From positions 62,001 to 126,000 of the forward strand of contig BQMJ01000070.1 in assembly GCA_025991245.1 (NCBI GenBank): a stretch of 64,000 nt of DNA, given 5' to 3'. The DNA comes from Galdieria partita (lineage: Eukaryota; Rhodophyta; Bangiophyceae; Galdieriales; Galdieriaceae). The notes beneath the pieces are model-generated. The model was not told where the DNA came from. It worked only from the letters and a program-made list of their open reading frames with translations, and did no database searches. Made by a program: the position numbers and the translations under genes. This document shows, in pieces, positions 52,220 through 62,066 of the stretch; position 1 is the stretch's first letter; each line of letters begins with the position of its first letter.

Positions 52220-52798
52220 ATGCTCGAGGAGATGGTGATTTGCTGCTCCAGTGGTAGGAGAGTTACTCATCATGAGATAAACGAAAAGGTGTCTTTTGAG
52301 TCAACTGCTTTTATTTGCCATAATAACTTGTTCCGTCGTTTGTTGTACAACGTGGACTCCAGAAAACAATCACGTAACTGGCAATCTAGAACAGCAAAGT
52401 GTAGTCAACAGGTTTGTTGCGTCTTGAAATCCAATCCGTTCTTTCAAAAGCTATCTCTTATCCAATCACTTGAAAACAGCTTGGAGAAGATGTGGAAAAA
52501 AAGTGATATGGGTTCATTGGAAAGGAACTGGGAAGAGCAACAGAAGAGAGTGGAGTATATTCAGTGTTCTGCGTGTAAAACGGTATATCCAGTCAAAGCA
52601 GATATGTTTGGAGAAAAAGGAAGATATGTGCGTTGTATAGTTTGTGGAAAGTTGTGGTTGCAGCTGCCTCAAGATGTGAAACTATTGGAGGAGAATATGG
52701 AAACAAAGGAACTCTCGGAGGAAGATTGGGAACAGTGGAAGTTAGTCAGAATGAGGAAGATGTCATCCTATAGTCCTACAGTGGATTCCAAGGATTGA
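52220..52798 (+). CDS. MJ0042-type zinc-finger protein
   Basis: A single exon of 192 residues starting 39 bp after the AP-1 sigma stop. The only recognisable part is a zinc ribbon near residues 117-147: IQCSACKTVYPV...YVRCIVCGKLW, two CxxC pairs about 25 apart. This matches the MJ0042 finger known mostly from bacterial proteins. The N-terminal 100 residues are basic and Ser/Asn-rich, compatible with a transit peptide or disorder; the tail is acidic. Function is unknown. A plastid or mitochondrial location is inferred from the leader and the bacterial-type finger. Confidence 0.65.
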   Translation: MLEEMVICCSSGRRVTHHEINEKVSFESTAFICHNNLFRRLLYNVDSRKQSRNWQSRTAKCSQQVCCVLKSNPFFQKLSLIQSLENSLEKMWKKSDMGSLERNWEEQQKRVEYIQCSACKTVYPVKADMFGEKGRYVRCIVCGKLWLQLPQDVKLLEENMETKELSEEDWEQWKLVRMRKMSSYSPTVDSKD

Positions 52799-52894
52799 AA
52801 TGGGCAAAGTTTAGTGAAAACAGAGGTTGAATTCTGTTTCACTTGTATCGTTCGGTTAGTCTTTCAACTTTTACAGTGTACAGTAAAAACCTTT

Positions 52895-54905
52895 TTACTC
52901 TTCTCCAAAGAAAGATGGCCCTTCCAAATTTTCCTGTAAAATAGAATTGTCTACTCCTACAGGCGAGGAACGAATATCTACTAATTCGGACTGTTCAGGA
53001 AGAGGCGTTTCTAAAACACCAACCTCAATGGAACCCAGTAGAAGCAATGCAGTTAATCCTATTAATATAGTTACTTGAGCTACACGACTAGATAATCGGT
53101 CGGCAAATCCTCCTAAGAAATACACCCATTGACAATAGTCGATAGAAAGATTAGATTGATAATAACACAAGTCATCTCCTTCTGATAAACTTTTCGGAAG
53201 CTTGGAAACAAAATACCATTCTGGTGGTGCTTGCGGAATGTTTTCTTTCGTTCTTTTGGGTAACTGCCATCCAAATAGAAGAGCTGCCACACTTCTATCT
53301 TCCTCATAACGTTCATTGAACCATTCCATAAACAAACGAACATCTTCCGAAGAACGCCTTTCCGCCCATTGTAGAACTTTTCTCAAATCTTGCATTCCTC
53401 TCTGTTGTAATATTATTCTTAAATTTTGGTCATCTTTGGCTCTGGTTGATAACCACTCTAAAACGATTCTAATATCTGACTCCGACTTCCTCTCAACCAT
53501 TTTGCCTAACATGAACAATCTCTCTCCTAAATGACTTGTTTCCTTATAAGATGGATCCATTACTTTCCATTCCACAGAATCTGGTAAGTGACCAAGGCGC
53601 CTCTCTAACAAAGTCCAACCACGTAAAATGGCGAGACTTTGAGGCTATGAGTACATCAGTTAGCATATTGAAATAACAAGATACAAAGCTTACGGAATAA
53701 CGGAATCCTTTCTCATACAACTCTCTTGCTTTGTATATATTCCCTATGCTTTCTTCCATTTTTGCCCAAGCGTGAAAGATGGGAGCATGAAAAGGATCCA
53801 ATTCGCTTCCTTTTTGAAATAAAAATCTCGCATGTTCATAATTTTCACATTCCGCTTCAAACATTGCATAAGCTTGATACGTAGGAACTGAAGTAGGACA
53901 AATTTTCAAGGCAGACTCAAAACATGACAACGCACTTTGTCTATTTCCAAGTTTTCCCTGTGCTACTGCCATTGCTTGCCAAGCTTGATAATATTCAGGA
54001 TGGACAGCAACTGCCTTTTCAAACAGAACAACTGCATCATTCCACTTACATTTACGTGAAAATAATACTCCTCTTGCTTGCAATAAGTATGGATTATGAG
54101 GATCCTTTTCCAGACCTGTCTTCATCAACATTTCTGCTCTATCTAAATTTCCTTGCCTTTCTTCTAAAAGTGCATAGGATTGCCAAGAGACTCCATCAGA
54201 GGGATCGGTTTCAATACATTGCTCAAAAAGTTCTCGAGCCTTGGTTAGATTACCACATCTTTCTTCGAAAATAGCCCAGGCATGAAACAAATGTTTGTTC
54301 TTAGAGTCTACTTCTATTCCTCTCCTAAAGACATATCTGGCCACTTCCCAATGACCACGTTGTGCTTCCAATCGTCCCCAAGACAAGAAACACCGACTAC
54401 GAATATCCAGTGAACAATTTTCATTTTCAGCACAACTTTCAAACAACTGCCTCGCAGTTGCCCAATTCTTCTGTTTCCATTCTTCCATACCTCTTGTGAA
54501 GAGAGTTCGGTAATGGCCGTCTAAATGTCTTCTTTGCGTATCTCCAACTCTAGTAGAACTTTTATCAAGTGAACTTGTTGTGAACGGAGCTTTACAATTG
54601 GGCCTCTTTCTCTTTTTGTGAAGCTTTTTCAGTTTGCGGTTGGAGTCATTGCTAGGCTTGCCTGGTGTTTCCCCACTTGCTTCTTGCATTCGAACCAATG
54701 AACTTGTATCAGATAACACAACTGCTGACTTGTTGCTAGTATGTTCTACTGGAGAGGTAAACCACTTGTTTCTTCCGATAGTTGGCATCAAGTTACTGTT
54801 ATTCGAACACTGAAACCAGTCACGTTTCCAAATTCCACAGGGACTGTAACCTTGAAAAATATGAATAAATAGAGTTTTTCTTTGACTAGTAGTGTAACAA
54901 CTCAT
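52895..54905 (-). CDS. HCF107: HCF107/Mbb1-like HAT-repeat plastid RNA-binding protein
   Basis: Exons 54905-53694 and 53644-52895, over a 49-nt intron, give 653 residues. A leader of about 60 residues and a basic Lys/Arg stretch precede tandem half-a-TPR repeats (about 130-400; for example FHAWAIFEERCGNLTKAREL and ARGVLFSRKCKWNDAVVLF). The order and the tail (RGWTLLERRLGHLPDS, VMDPSYKE) match HCF107/Mbb1. That protein caps the 5' end of psbH/psbB transcripts and aids their translation. Beyond this is an extra acidic/helical region and a membrane segment at about 594-615 (TILIGLTALLLLG), which may tether it to thylakoids. Confidence 0.88.
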
Positions 54906-55667
54906 GCTTTCTGAAAGTTACGTTGGAAGCTTTCAAAACAATCAGTAGCCGTCCATGAAATCCATATTTCAATATGTGGTAAGCACCACACGTTTAGCCC
55001 ATGTTGTGTGACAACAACTTGTATGTATATATGACAAAAGTTCTTACAATATTGTTGGTTATATATTATTGCTAGCTCCATCTTTTGAATACTGATGTGC
55101 TTTTGAAACAATCAAGGCCTTTGGAAAGGAATTCAAGAGTAAGCAGAAAGTGAACTGAAAACAAAGCAACCAGCTTAGTATGTGGGCTTTGCAGATGGTT
55201 GTTGGAGTTATTTCTTTATAGTTTTCTATATCACAATACAGCCAAGCTATTGAGAACATTCTGTTTGAGCGAAAGCTTCTTGCAAATGTTGAAAGAGAAA
55301 CAAGTGCTCAGAAATGTACGAAAATTACTATTTGATATCAACTTTGGTTGTTGAATAAATGGATCAAGCAAACGTATGTTATGGTATGGCTTGAAAGCTG
55401 TCAGTAGAGAGTCTGTTACATGAATACACTATCTGACAACCTACGTTTCCTCGTAGAATATTATTCAGCTTTGTGACAAAAACTTGCCGTTTACTGCTCT
55501 TTACAACATCATTCTATTTATTCACCAATGAAATACATGGGTTTCTATCCACAACTGTTGCTGTATTCTAAACATCCTGCTGAAATACGAGTACTTTTGC
55601 TTCATATGCACAAAACTTTTACCACTTCAACTAGTAGCCTGGTACTCCTGAAATTCTTTTCCTCATA
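54906..55667. other. Intergenic stretch
   Basis: About 760 bp upstream of HCF107 and beyond the COA5 stop. Open frames are short, lack family resemblance and have poor coding character. It is the second-longest gene-free stretch in the window. It should hold the HCF107 promoter and the COA5 3' end; I see no tRNA, repeat or mobile element. Confidence 0.45.
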
Positions 55668-55901
55668 TCAAACTATATATTTCAGTCTTTCTGCAAAACA
55701 AATAGGATAAAAACCTACAGCTGCCCGGCGACATTTGTAATAAGAGTCCCGCACCCCTTTACAATAATCAGAAACATCATTACCGTTACTCTTTGCACAA
55801 TCTTTCAACGCTGTCTTTCTGTCAGGGTGGTTCTTTACACAGTCAGAGTTGCTAAGACATCGCACCAATTCATCAAACAGGCCTTTGCACGACTTGCCCA
55901 T
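55668..55901 (-). CDS. COA5: COA5/PET191, cytochrome c oxidase assembly factor
   Basis: A single exon of 77 residues starting at the ATG giving MGKSCKGLFDELVRC. A twin CX9C pattern is present: Cys5-x9-Cys15 and Cys47-x9-Cys57, with extra Cys between them (SNSDC, LKDC). This is the PET191 family, imported into the intermembrane space by the Mia40 disulfide relay and needed for complex IV assembly. An ATG 16 codons upstream is open but would overlap the divergent methyltransferase start. The C-terminal 17 residues are not conserved. Confidence 0.9.
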   Translation of the reverse strand: MGKSCKGLFDELVRCLSNSDCVKNHPDRKTALKDCAKSNGNDVSDYCKGVRDSYYKCRRAAVGFYPICFAERLKYIV

Positions 55902-55922
55902 ATTTTCATACAGTGGTGTGAG

Positions 55923-57152
55923 ATGACATTGTCCTGCTGTTGTTTTCAATGCGGCAGACTTGTTGTTTTACGTTGTCCACAGAAAAGCAAAGGATTATGT
56001 TCGAAGAAAAGAATTCAAAGGTTTCATATTCTTCTTTCACTGAAATCCAGAATTTCGGAAAACATGAAAACTTTATTGGAAAAATACAAAATAGTAGCGT
56101 CCGATATTTCAAGGAAGAGGCACTTGCTATTGTCCCATTTTGAAGTGTTTGATATCCTGGAATACTTGGAATCAAATTTAAGAGAAACTCATTTTATCCA
56201 TTTAGAAAAACCGTTGCAAGTGCATCTTGGTTGCAAGTGGGTTTCCCAAGTGATGGTCACCGACCAAGGATTGAGCTTATACTTGGAGTCTGGATCAGTA
56301 TTTTTCAGTTGGAATACTTTGACTGATTTTCTAGGGATAGACTCTCGTTATCGTCCATTTAGGGATAGAAGTTGTGAATTTACTCAAGGCTCTCATAAGA
56401 AACGCTCAAAACGTATCTCGATAGGAAATTGCAAAATACGTCCAGGTGTGCTGTTGTGGGAAGAAGAAGATGCTCTCCATTCACAAGTTAGAAGATTATC
56501 ATTCTATTCTCCTTCAACAAAGCGCCCCATCACTTTAGTTCCTGTCACGAGAGGTAGTCCACCTACAGTTATTATTGGTGGTTTTACTATGCACCGAGGC
56601 TATTCGGGTACTCGTCCGATGGATCCTGGTTTGGATACACAACGAAAGATTGACTCCCTTTATCCAGTCTGTCCAAAAGGTCGAGTGCTTGATATTTGCA
56701 CAGGACTGGGTTACACTGCGATAGAATTGTTGAAAAGATATCCAGACATAGAGCAACTGATAACGATTGAAGTAGATGAGACCATGGTGTTCTTAGAAGA
56801 AGTGAATCCTTGGTCCACTGGGTTGACAGAAGAAAGTTGTGGAATTGTTCATCGCTTACTTGGTGACGCAACCAAAATATTGCCAAAAATGCCTGATAAC
56901 TATTTTCAGGTGGTTATTCACGATCCTCCTGCTCAAGCGTTACAAGGAGAGTTGTATTCTTACGACTTTTATTGTCAAATTGCGCGGATATTAAGTCCCC
57001 GTGGACAATTGTATCATTATGTAGGTAACCCAAATAGTAGGGAAGCAGGAAGACTTTATAAAGGAGTTGTGGATAGATTACATAGAGCAGGTTTTGGTTC
57101 AATTGTAGAAAAGTCCCAAGCCTGTGGAGTTGTAGGAATAAAGACAAACTGA
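55923..57152 (+). CDS. COG2521-type (archaeal-like) SAM-dependent methyltransferase
   Basis: A single exon; an ATG at 55923 gives 409 residues, and an ATG at 56064 would give 362. Two other ATGs upstream overlap COA5. The C-terminal half matches the predicted archaeal methyltransferase family COG2521. Visible blocks are IIGGFTMHRGYSGTRPMDPG, the SAM motif VLDICTGLGYTAIELLKR, ITIEVDE, the active-site-like IHDPPAQALQGELYS and HYVGNP. The family resembles spermidine-synthase folds, but its substrate is unknown. The N-terminal part has a basic leader that may be a targeting sequence. Lack of introns and the family's archaeal distribution suggest horizontal transfer. Confidence 0.8.
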   Translation: MTLSCCCFQCGRLVVLRCPQKSKGLCSKKRIQRFHILLSLKSRISENMKTLLEKYKIVASDISRKRHLLLSHFEVFDILEYLESNLRETHFIHLEKPLQVHLGCKWVSQVMVTDQGLSLYLESGSVFFSWNTLTDFLGIDSRYRPFRDRSCEFTQGSHKKRSKRISIGNCKIRPGVLLWEEEDALHSQVRRLSFYSPSTKRPITLVPVTRGSPPTVIIGGFTMHRGYSGTRPMDPGLDTQRKIDSLYPVCPKGRVLDICTGLGYTAIELLKRYPDIEQLITIEVDETMVFLEEVNPWSTGLTEESCGIVHRLLGDATKILPKMPDNYFQVVIHDPPAQALQGELYSYDFYCQIARILSPRGQLYHYVGNPNSREAGRLYKGVVDRLHRAGFGSIVEKSQACGVVGIKTN

Positions 57153-57202
57153 CCAGACCAGACCCATTGAAGGATTTCTCAAATTCTTTTCCAAAACCAA
57201 AA

Positions 57203-57209
57203 TTCCCGC
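57203..57209. promoter_or_regulatory. E2F-like site upstream of the E2F gene
   Basis: TTCCCGC, the core of the E2F/DP consensus TTTSSCGC with one mismatch at the first base, lies about 205 bp before the E2F start codon. It suggests autoregulation but is a short motif and could be chance. Confidence 0.35.
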
Positions 57210-57414
57210 TCTTGGAGGACTTTTGAAGACAAACGCCTGAGACGCCTCTTATGGAATTTTGAGAGAAACCCGAGCACTGGATAAAGACTTTTCTTGTTTG
57301 AGAGGAGAAATACTAAAAACAGGGAAAATTATTCATATAACACAAGTGGACGCGGAGAAATCCGTTGTTGTATGGCTTAAGTGGTTGTAACCAAGTGCAG
57401 TTCCCTTGGAATTC

Positions 57415-58769
57415 ATGCAACAGAAAAAGAATAAACAACTGGCGGAGGGGAATCGAAGTGTGAGAAGAAGTAAAAGAGGCTCCTCATATTTGGAGGAAGA
57501 AGAGAACCCAGTTTTAACTTCTCAAACAGTCAACGAAAATAACACTTTCGGACTAGAGGAAACACATATGGCGCCTTTAGCTATGACTGCCAACTTCTTG
57601 AGAGAAGAACAAACGATAAACTACAATCAAAGCGTAGACGCTCTTTTGGAAAGTAAGTAATTTGAGGCTTCTGTTCAGAATTTCGTTTAAGCTGGTCTAG
57701 ATGTTCATTCTACCTCACCTAGTTCCAATCCCGACACAGCGTCGAACTCTTTGCCAAGATTATATTGGGACTTTATGGAAGACTTTCCTCCCAGTAAGGG
57801 GATGTTTCAGGATTACTCTCCAGAATCTTCCTTTAATGCCTCTCAAACAACACAAAGACGTTCAAACCATGGTCGTTATGACAATTCTCTCGGGTTCCTT
57901 ACCAAAAAGTTCATTGAGCTGATTCAAAATAGTGAAGACGGTGCAATTGATTTGAATGAGATCACTAGGCAACTCAATGTTCAAAAGAGACGAATATATG
58001 ATATTACCAATGGTAAGACAGAATCACTGTTTGAAGGATGATATCTTAAATTATTTATCTAGTTCTGGAAGGCATCGGAGTAATTGAAAAGAAAGAGAAG
58101 AACATTATTGTATGGAAACGTCAAGAAGTGGAAGAGAATCCAGCCAGTATGCAATATAAAGACTCCATTGTAGAACAGTTGAAGCAGTTGTCTGAAGAAG
58201 AAAATGCATTGGATAAAGCCATCACCGACACTCAGAATGCTTTGAGAGAGTTGGTATGTTCTCAAAAGGAACTCGCTTATGTTACAGTTTCAGATATACG
58301 TTCCATTCCGTCACTTCAAGGAGATACTCTGATTGCCATACGAGCTCCTCCAGGAACAGAATTAGAAGTACCCGATCCAGAAGAAGGTATGCCACCAGGA
58401 CAAAAACGGTTTCAAATATTTCTTAAAAGTAGTGGCGGTCCTATTGATTGCAGTTTGGTAGAAAGTGTAGAAGATTCCTATCCTTCCTTTGCTGACTCGC
58501 AAGACTCATCTCATCATCGTACTCCACAACATGTTTATGGAAGAGATTCTCAATCACGACAACCGTTTTTGGATGATGTTGGAAATTTAGTTATGGGACC
58601 AGAAGTTTACTCTTCACAAGAAGGAGACTATTATACTGACTCGCATCCAAGTCACAGTGGACAAGTATTGCGACTGTTTCCTCCTTCACCAGTAGACGTG
58701 GATTACTTGCTTGATTTTGACAAGGATTATGGAATAGCAGACCTTTACCAAGGAAATGATGAAATATAA
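57415..58769 (+). CDS. E2F: E2F transcription factor with Rb-binding motif
   Basis: Exons 57415-57652, 57701-58012 and 58063-58769 give 418 residues; introns are 48 and 50 nt. The winged-helix DNA-binding domain (about 135-205) is canonical E2[35 protein letters not shown] and NIIVWK. The leucine-zipper/marked-box dimerisation region follows ([41 protein letters not shown]). The last 20 residues contain [16 protein letters not shown], which matches the pocket-protein (Rb) binding motif. It should pair with DP and drive S-phase genes. The N-terminus is basic with an RRSKRG nuclear-type signal. Confidence 0.94.
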
Positions 58770-58886
58770 TAAGCATTCTTGTATAGGAATGATTGGAAGG
58801 CATTCAATCTCATTCCCGTTGTCCAATTAGGCATCAACGAAGAAGTTGCATAAATACGATAAAGGAACAATATTCTTTTTTTACTT

Positions 58887-61800
58887 ATGACTATTGGTTT
58901 CCTTTATGTTTCACTTGCTAGTCCAACTGCTCAACACAACTATCGTTCCAAGAAACATGGAGTGACTTTACTTGGTAAATATTGCAGTTGGACAAGATAT
59001 TGTCAACGATGTCACAATAGACGTTTGTTGGGCTCTTGGTTGATTTTTTGTGAATATAAGAATAGTTCAGATAGTCAGAATATACTTACTCAAGAAGAGG
59101 AAAAAAGAGAAAAGGAAGCCATCAACCGGATTGTCGTCACAAAGAGAAGAGAGGTCCCTTTTCTTGAGTTGATGGAAAACTTGTGGAAACAGCCTTATCA
59201 ACCTGAAAAGTTGGAAAGAGTTATATATGACTGGTGGGAAACTAGTGGATACTTTGTTCCTAGTAATAACACATCGAAGACACCTTTCACAATATCTATG
59301 CCTCCACCTAACATAACAGGTGCCTTACATATGGGACACGCAGTATTTGTTACTCTTCAGGATATTCTTGTTCGTTATCATAGAATGCAACAATTTCCTA
59401 CTTGTTGGATACCGGGAACTGATCATGCCAGTATTGCAACACAAATGTTGGTTGAAAGAATGCTGAAATCACAGCAAGGAAAGACAAAAGAAGAAGTAGG
59501 AAGAGAAAAGTTCCTCGAATTGGCGTGGCAATGGAAAGAGGAAAAAACAAAATACATTACTCAACAATTGAGAGCTATGGGAAGTAGTTGTGAATGGTCT
59601 AGAGAAAGATTTACTATGGATGAGCAACTATCGAAAGCAGTAGAAGAAGCATTTATTCGTCTTTATGAAAGTGGATATATTTATCGTGGCCATTATTTGG
59701 TAAATTGGAGTCCACTTTTGCAAACTGCTGTAAGTGATTTGGAGGTAGAATGGGTTGAAGAGGATGGCTTTCTATATTACTTTAAATATTGTTTTGCAGA
59801 TAGTCCTAATGAATATATTCCAATAGCCACAACTCGTCCAGAAACTATTTTAGGAGATGTTGCTGTTTGTGTACATCCTCAGGATGTTCGCTACAAAGAC
59901 AGAATAGGGCAGCAAGTAATTGTTCCTTATATAGGACGTAGAATTCCAGTGATAGCTGATGAAGCAGTTGATCGCCACTTTGGAACTGGAGCACTGAAGA
60001 TTACACCTGCACATGATCATTTGGACTACGAAATTGGCAAAAGACATGGACTTGCGCTGATCAACATCATGAATCGGGATGCAACTATGAATGAGCATTG
60101 TGGTTGCTTCCAAGGTTTGGATAGAATGGAGTGTCGTTCCAAGTTGTGGAGTTGGATGGAATCTGAAGGACTTGTATTGAAAAAGGAGCCTTATTGTATT
60201 CGAGTTCCTCGCTCCCAACGAAGTGGAGAAGTAGTTGAACCTCTTATTTCTTTACAATGGTTTGTTAAGACAGCTTCATTAGCTTTGCCTGCCATGAAAG
60301 CTATTCAAAGTGGAGAGATTCGAATTATTCCTTCACGTTTTGAGAAGATTTATTTGCATTGGATGCAAAATATTCACGATTGGTGCATTTCAAGACAGTT
60401 ATGGTGGGGTCATTCTTTACCTGTTTGGTATCTAGAAGACATGGAGACAGATTGTAAGCAAGAACAAGATTCTTTTGTAGTTGCTCGTTCGGAACAAGAA
60501 GCTTTGGATAAGGTAAAAGCAAAATATCCAAACCTTATGGGAAAGATTCGATTGAGAAGAGAAACTGATGTTTTGGATACTTGGTTCTCTTCAGGTCTTT
60601 GGCCTTTTGCTTTATTAGGTTGGCCCAATACAGATACTTTGGATTATCAAAAGTTCTATCCCAACTCAGTTATGGAAACTGGATATGATATTTTATTCTT
60701 TTGGGTTGCCAGAATGATCATGTTGGGTTATGAATTAACTGGAAAGCCACCATTTCACACTGTTTATTTACATGGCCTTGTAAGAGATGCGAAAGGACAG
60801 AAAATGAGTAAAACGTTGGGAAATGTATTGGATCCTTTGCAAGTCATGGCAGATTATGGAACGGATGCTTTGCGACTTGCTCTGGTTACGAATTGTCATG
60901 CAGGACAAGATATTCCTTTCTCATTAGAAAAAGTTGTTGTCCATCGTAACTTTGCCAACAAGTTGTGGAATATTGGTCGTTTTATTATACAAAATATACG
61001 TCAACGATATAATCAGAATGATTGGGCACGGTTGTATCAACAAATAGTCCAGAATCCTTTGCAAGCACTGGACCATTTAGGAGTTGCTGAGAAATTTATT
61101 GTAGACCGACTATACAAGCTGACTGTTCAAGTCAGTCGCCATATAGAAGAGTTTGATTTGGCAGCTGCTGGAAATCGAATAGTTGACTTTATATGGGATG
61201 ACTTTGCGGATTGGTATATTGAAATTGCTAAAACGAGGTGGCAAGAAGACGAGTTATATGGGGATGGTATTCAGGTTGCTGCAGTTTTGATATTTGTTTG
61301 GGATTACTGTTTACGTTTACTTCATCCTTTTATGCCTTTTATAACCGAAGCACAATGGCAATGGTTGATCTATCATTGTGGAAGTTTGCCAAGGTCGACC
61401 GATGCACTTGTTATAACAGAATGGCCACAAATGGAACATTCACTGTTCCATTCATTTTCCAAAGAAATGGAGCAACAAATATTCAGTTTTGAATGCTTTC
61501 GGGATATTGTTCGTACGATACGCAAGATTCGGGGAGATTATGGAGTTGCGCCTTCCCAAAAGGTCAAAGCAATCATTTATCTTAAACAAGAGGCAGAAGA
61601 ATTGGCTTGGGCATTGAAGCAAGAATGGAATGCGTTGAAAGTTTTGGCCAAAACGGAGAATAGTCTCGATATTGAGCTGAATGATTCCGTATTTGCGGCT
61701 TCACAGTCAAATTACAATACAAATGCAATGGAAGAATATAGAGATGGTTTCATCTATGTACTCATTTCTCCGGTTATCCTGATAGCAGTTGGCTTGAGAG

Positions 61801-62036
61801 GAAGCATCGATCCTCACAAGGAACTTGAAAGATTAACCAAACAAGACCAAAAATTACAAAAGGAAGTGGAAATCCTTTCAAGTCGCTTAGATAATCCTCA
61901 ATTCTTACAAAATGCACCAGCCAAAGTTGTTGATGAAAACAAACAATTATTAGAACAATATCAACAACAACGACAAACCATAAGAGCACATTGGAATATC
62001 TTTAAGATGCTTGCAATGGAAAAGGAAGCCCAATAA
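58887..62036 (+). CDS. VARS: Valyl-tRNA synthetase, organellar/bacterial type
   Basis: A single exon of 1049 residues, the largest gene here. About 85 residues of basic leader precede a complete class I synthetase of bacterial length. The HIGH motif is in PPPNITGALHMGHA (about 139-152) and KMSKS in GQKMSKTLGN (about 639-648). The CP1 editing domain (TRPETILGDVAVCVHP, GTGALKITPAHD) and the anticodon domain (NKLWNIGRF) are intact. The C-terminus has the ValRS coiled-coil arm (about 975-1045, KELERLTKQDQKLQKEVEIL). The leader suggests mitochondrial and/or plastid import. A cytosolic ValRS would be needed elsewhere unless dual expression occurs. Confidence 0.95.
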   Translation: MTIGFLYVSLASPTAQHNYRSKKHGVTLLGKYCSWTRYCQRCHNRRLLGSWLIFCEYKNSSDSQNILTQEEEKREKEAINRIVVTKRREVPFLELMENLWKQPYQPEKLERVIYDWWETSGYFVPSNNTSKTPFTISMPPPNITGALHMGHAVFVTLQDILVRYHRMQQFPTCWIPGTDHASIATQMLVERMLKSQQGKTKEEVGREKFLELAWQWKEEKTKYITQQLRAMGSSCEWSRERFTMDEQLSKAVEEAFIRLYESGYIYRGHYLVNWSPLLQTAVSDLEVEWVEEDGFLYYFKYCFADSPNEYIPIATTRPETILGDVAVCVHPQDVRYKDRIGQQVIVPYIGRRIPVIADEAVDRHFGTGALKITPAHDHLDYEIGKRHGLALINIMNRDATMNEHCGCFQGLDRMECRSKLWSWMESEGLVLKKEPYCIRVPRSQRSGEVVEPLISLQWFVKTASLALPAMKAIQSGEIRIIPSRFEKIYLHWMQNIHDWCISRQLWWGHSLPVWYLEDMETDCKQEQDSFVVARSEQEALDKVKAKYPNLMGKIRLRRETDVLDTWFSSGLWPFALLGWPNTDTLDYQKFYPNSVMETGYDILFFWVARMIMLGYELTGKPPFHTVYLHGLVRDAKGQKMSKTLGNVLDPLQVMADYGTDALRLALVTNCHAGQDIPFSLEKVVVHRNFANKLWNIGRFIIQNIRQRYNQNDWARLYQQIVQNPLQALDHLGVAEKFIVDRLYKLTVQVSRHIEEFDLAAAGNRIVDFIWDDFADWYIEIAKTRWQEDELYGDGIQVAAVLIFVWDYCLRLLHPFMPFITEAQWQWLIYHCGSLPRSTDALVITEWPQMEHSLFHSFSKEMEQQIFSFECFRDIVRTIRKIRGDYGVAPSQKVKAIIYLKQEAEELAWALKQEWNALKVLAKTENSLDIELNDSVFAASQSNYNTNAMEEYRDGFIYVLISPVILIAVGLRGSIDPHKELERLTKQDQKLQKEVEILSSRLDNPQFLQNAPAKVVDENKQLLEQYQQQRQTIRAHWNIFKMLAMEKEAQ

Positions 62037-62066
62037 ATCAGATTTATTACGCAACCCTATTCCAAA

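Noticed and set aside
54906-55667. A gene in the gap upstream of HCF107
   Set aside because: Only short open frames without start context, splice logic or family resemblance were found.
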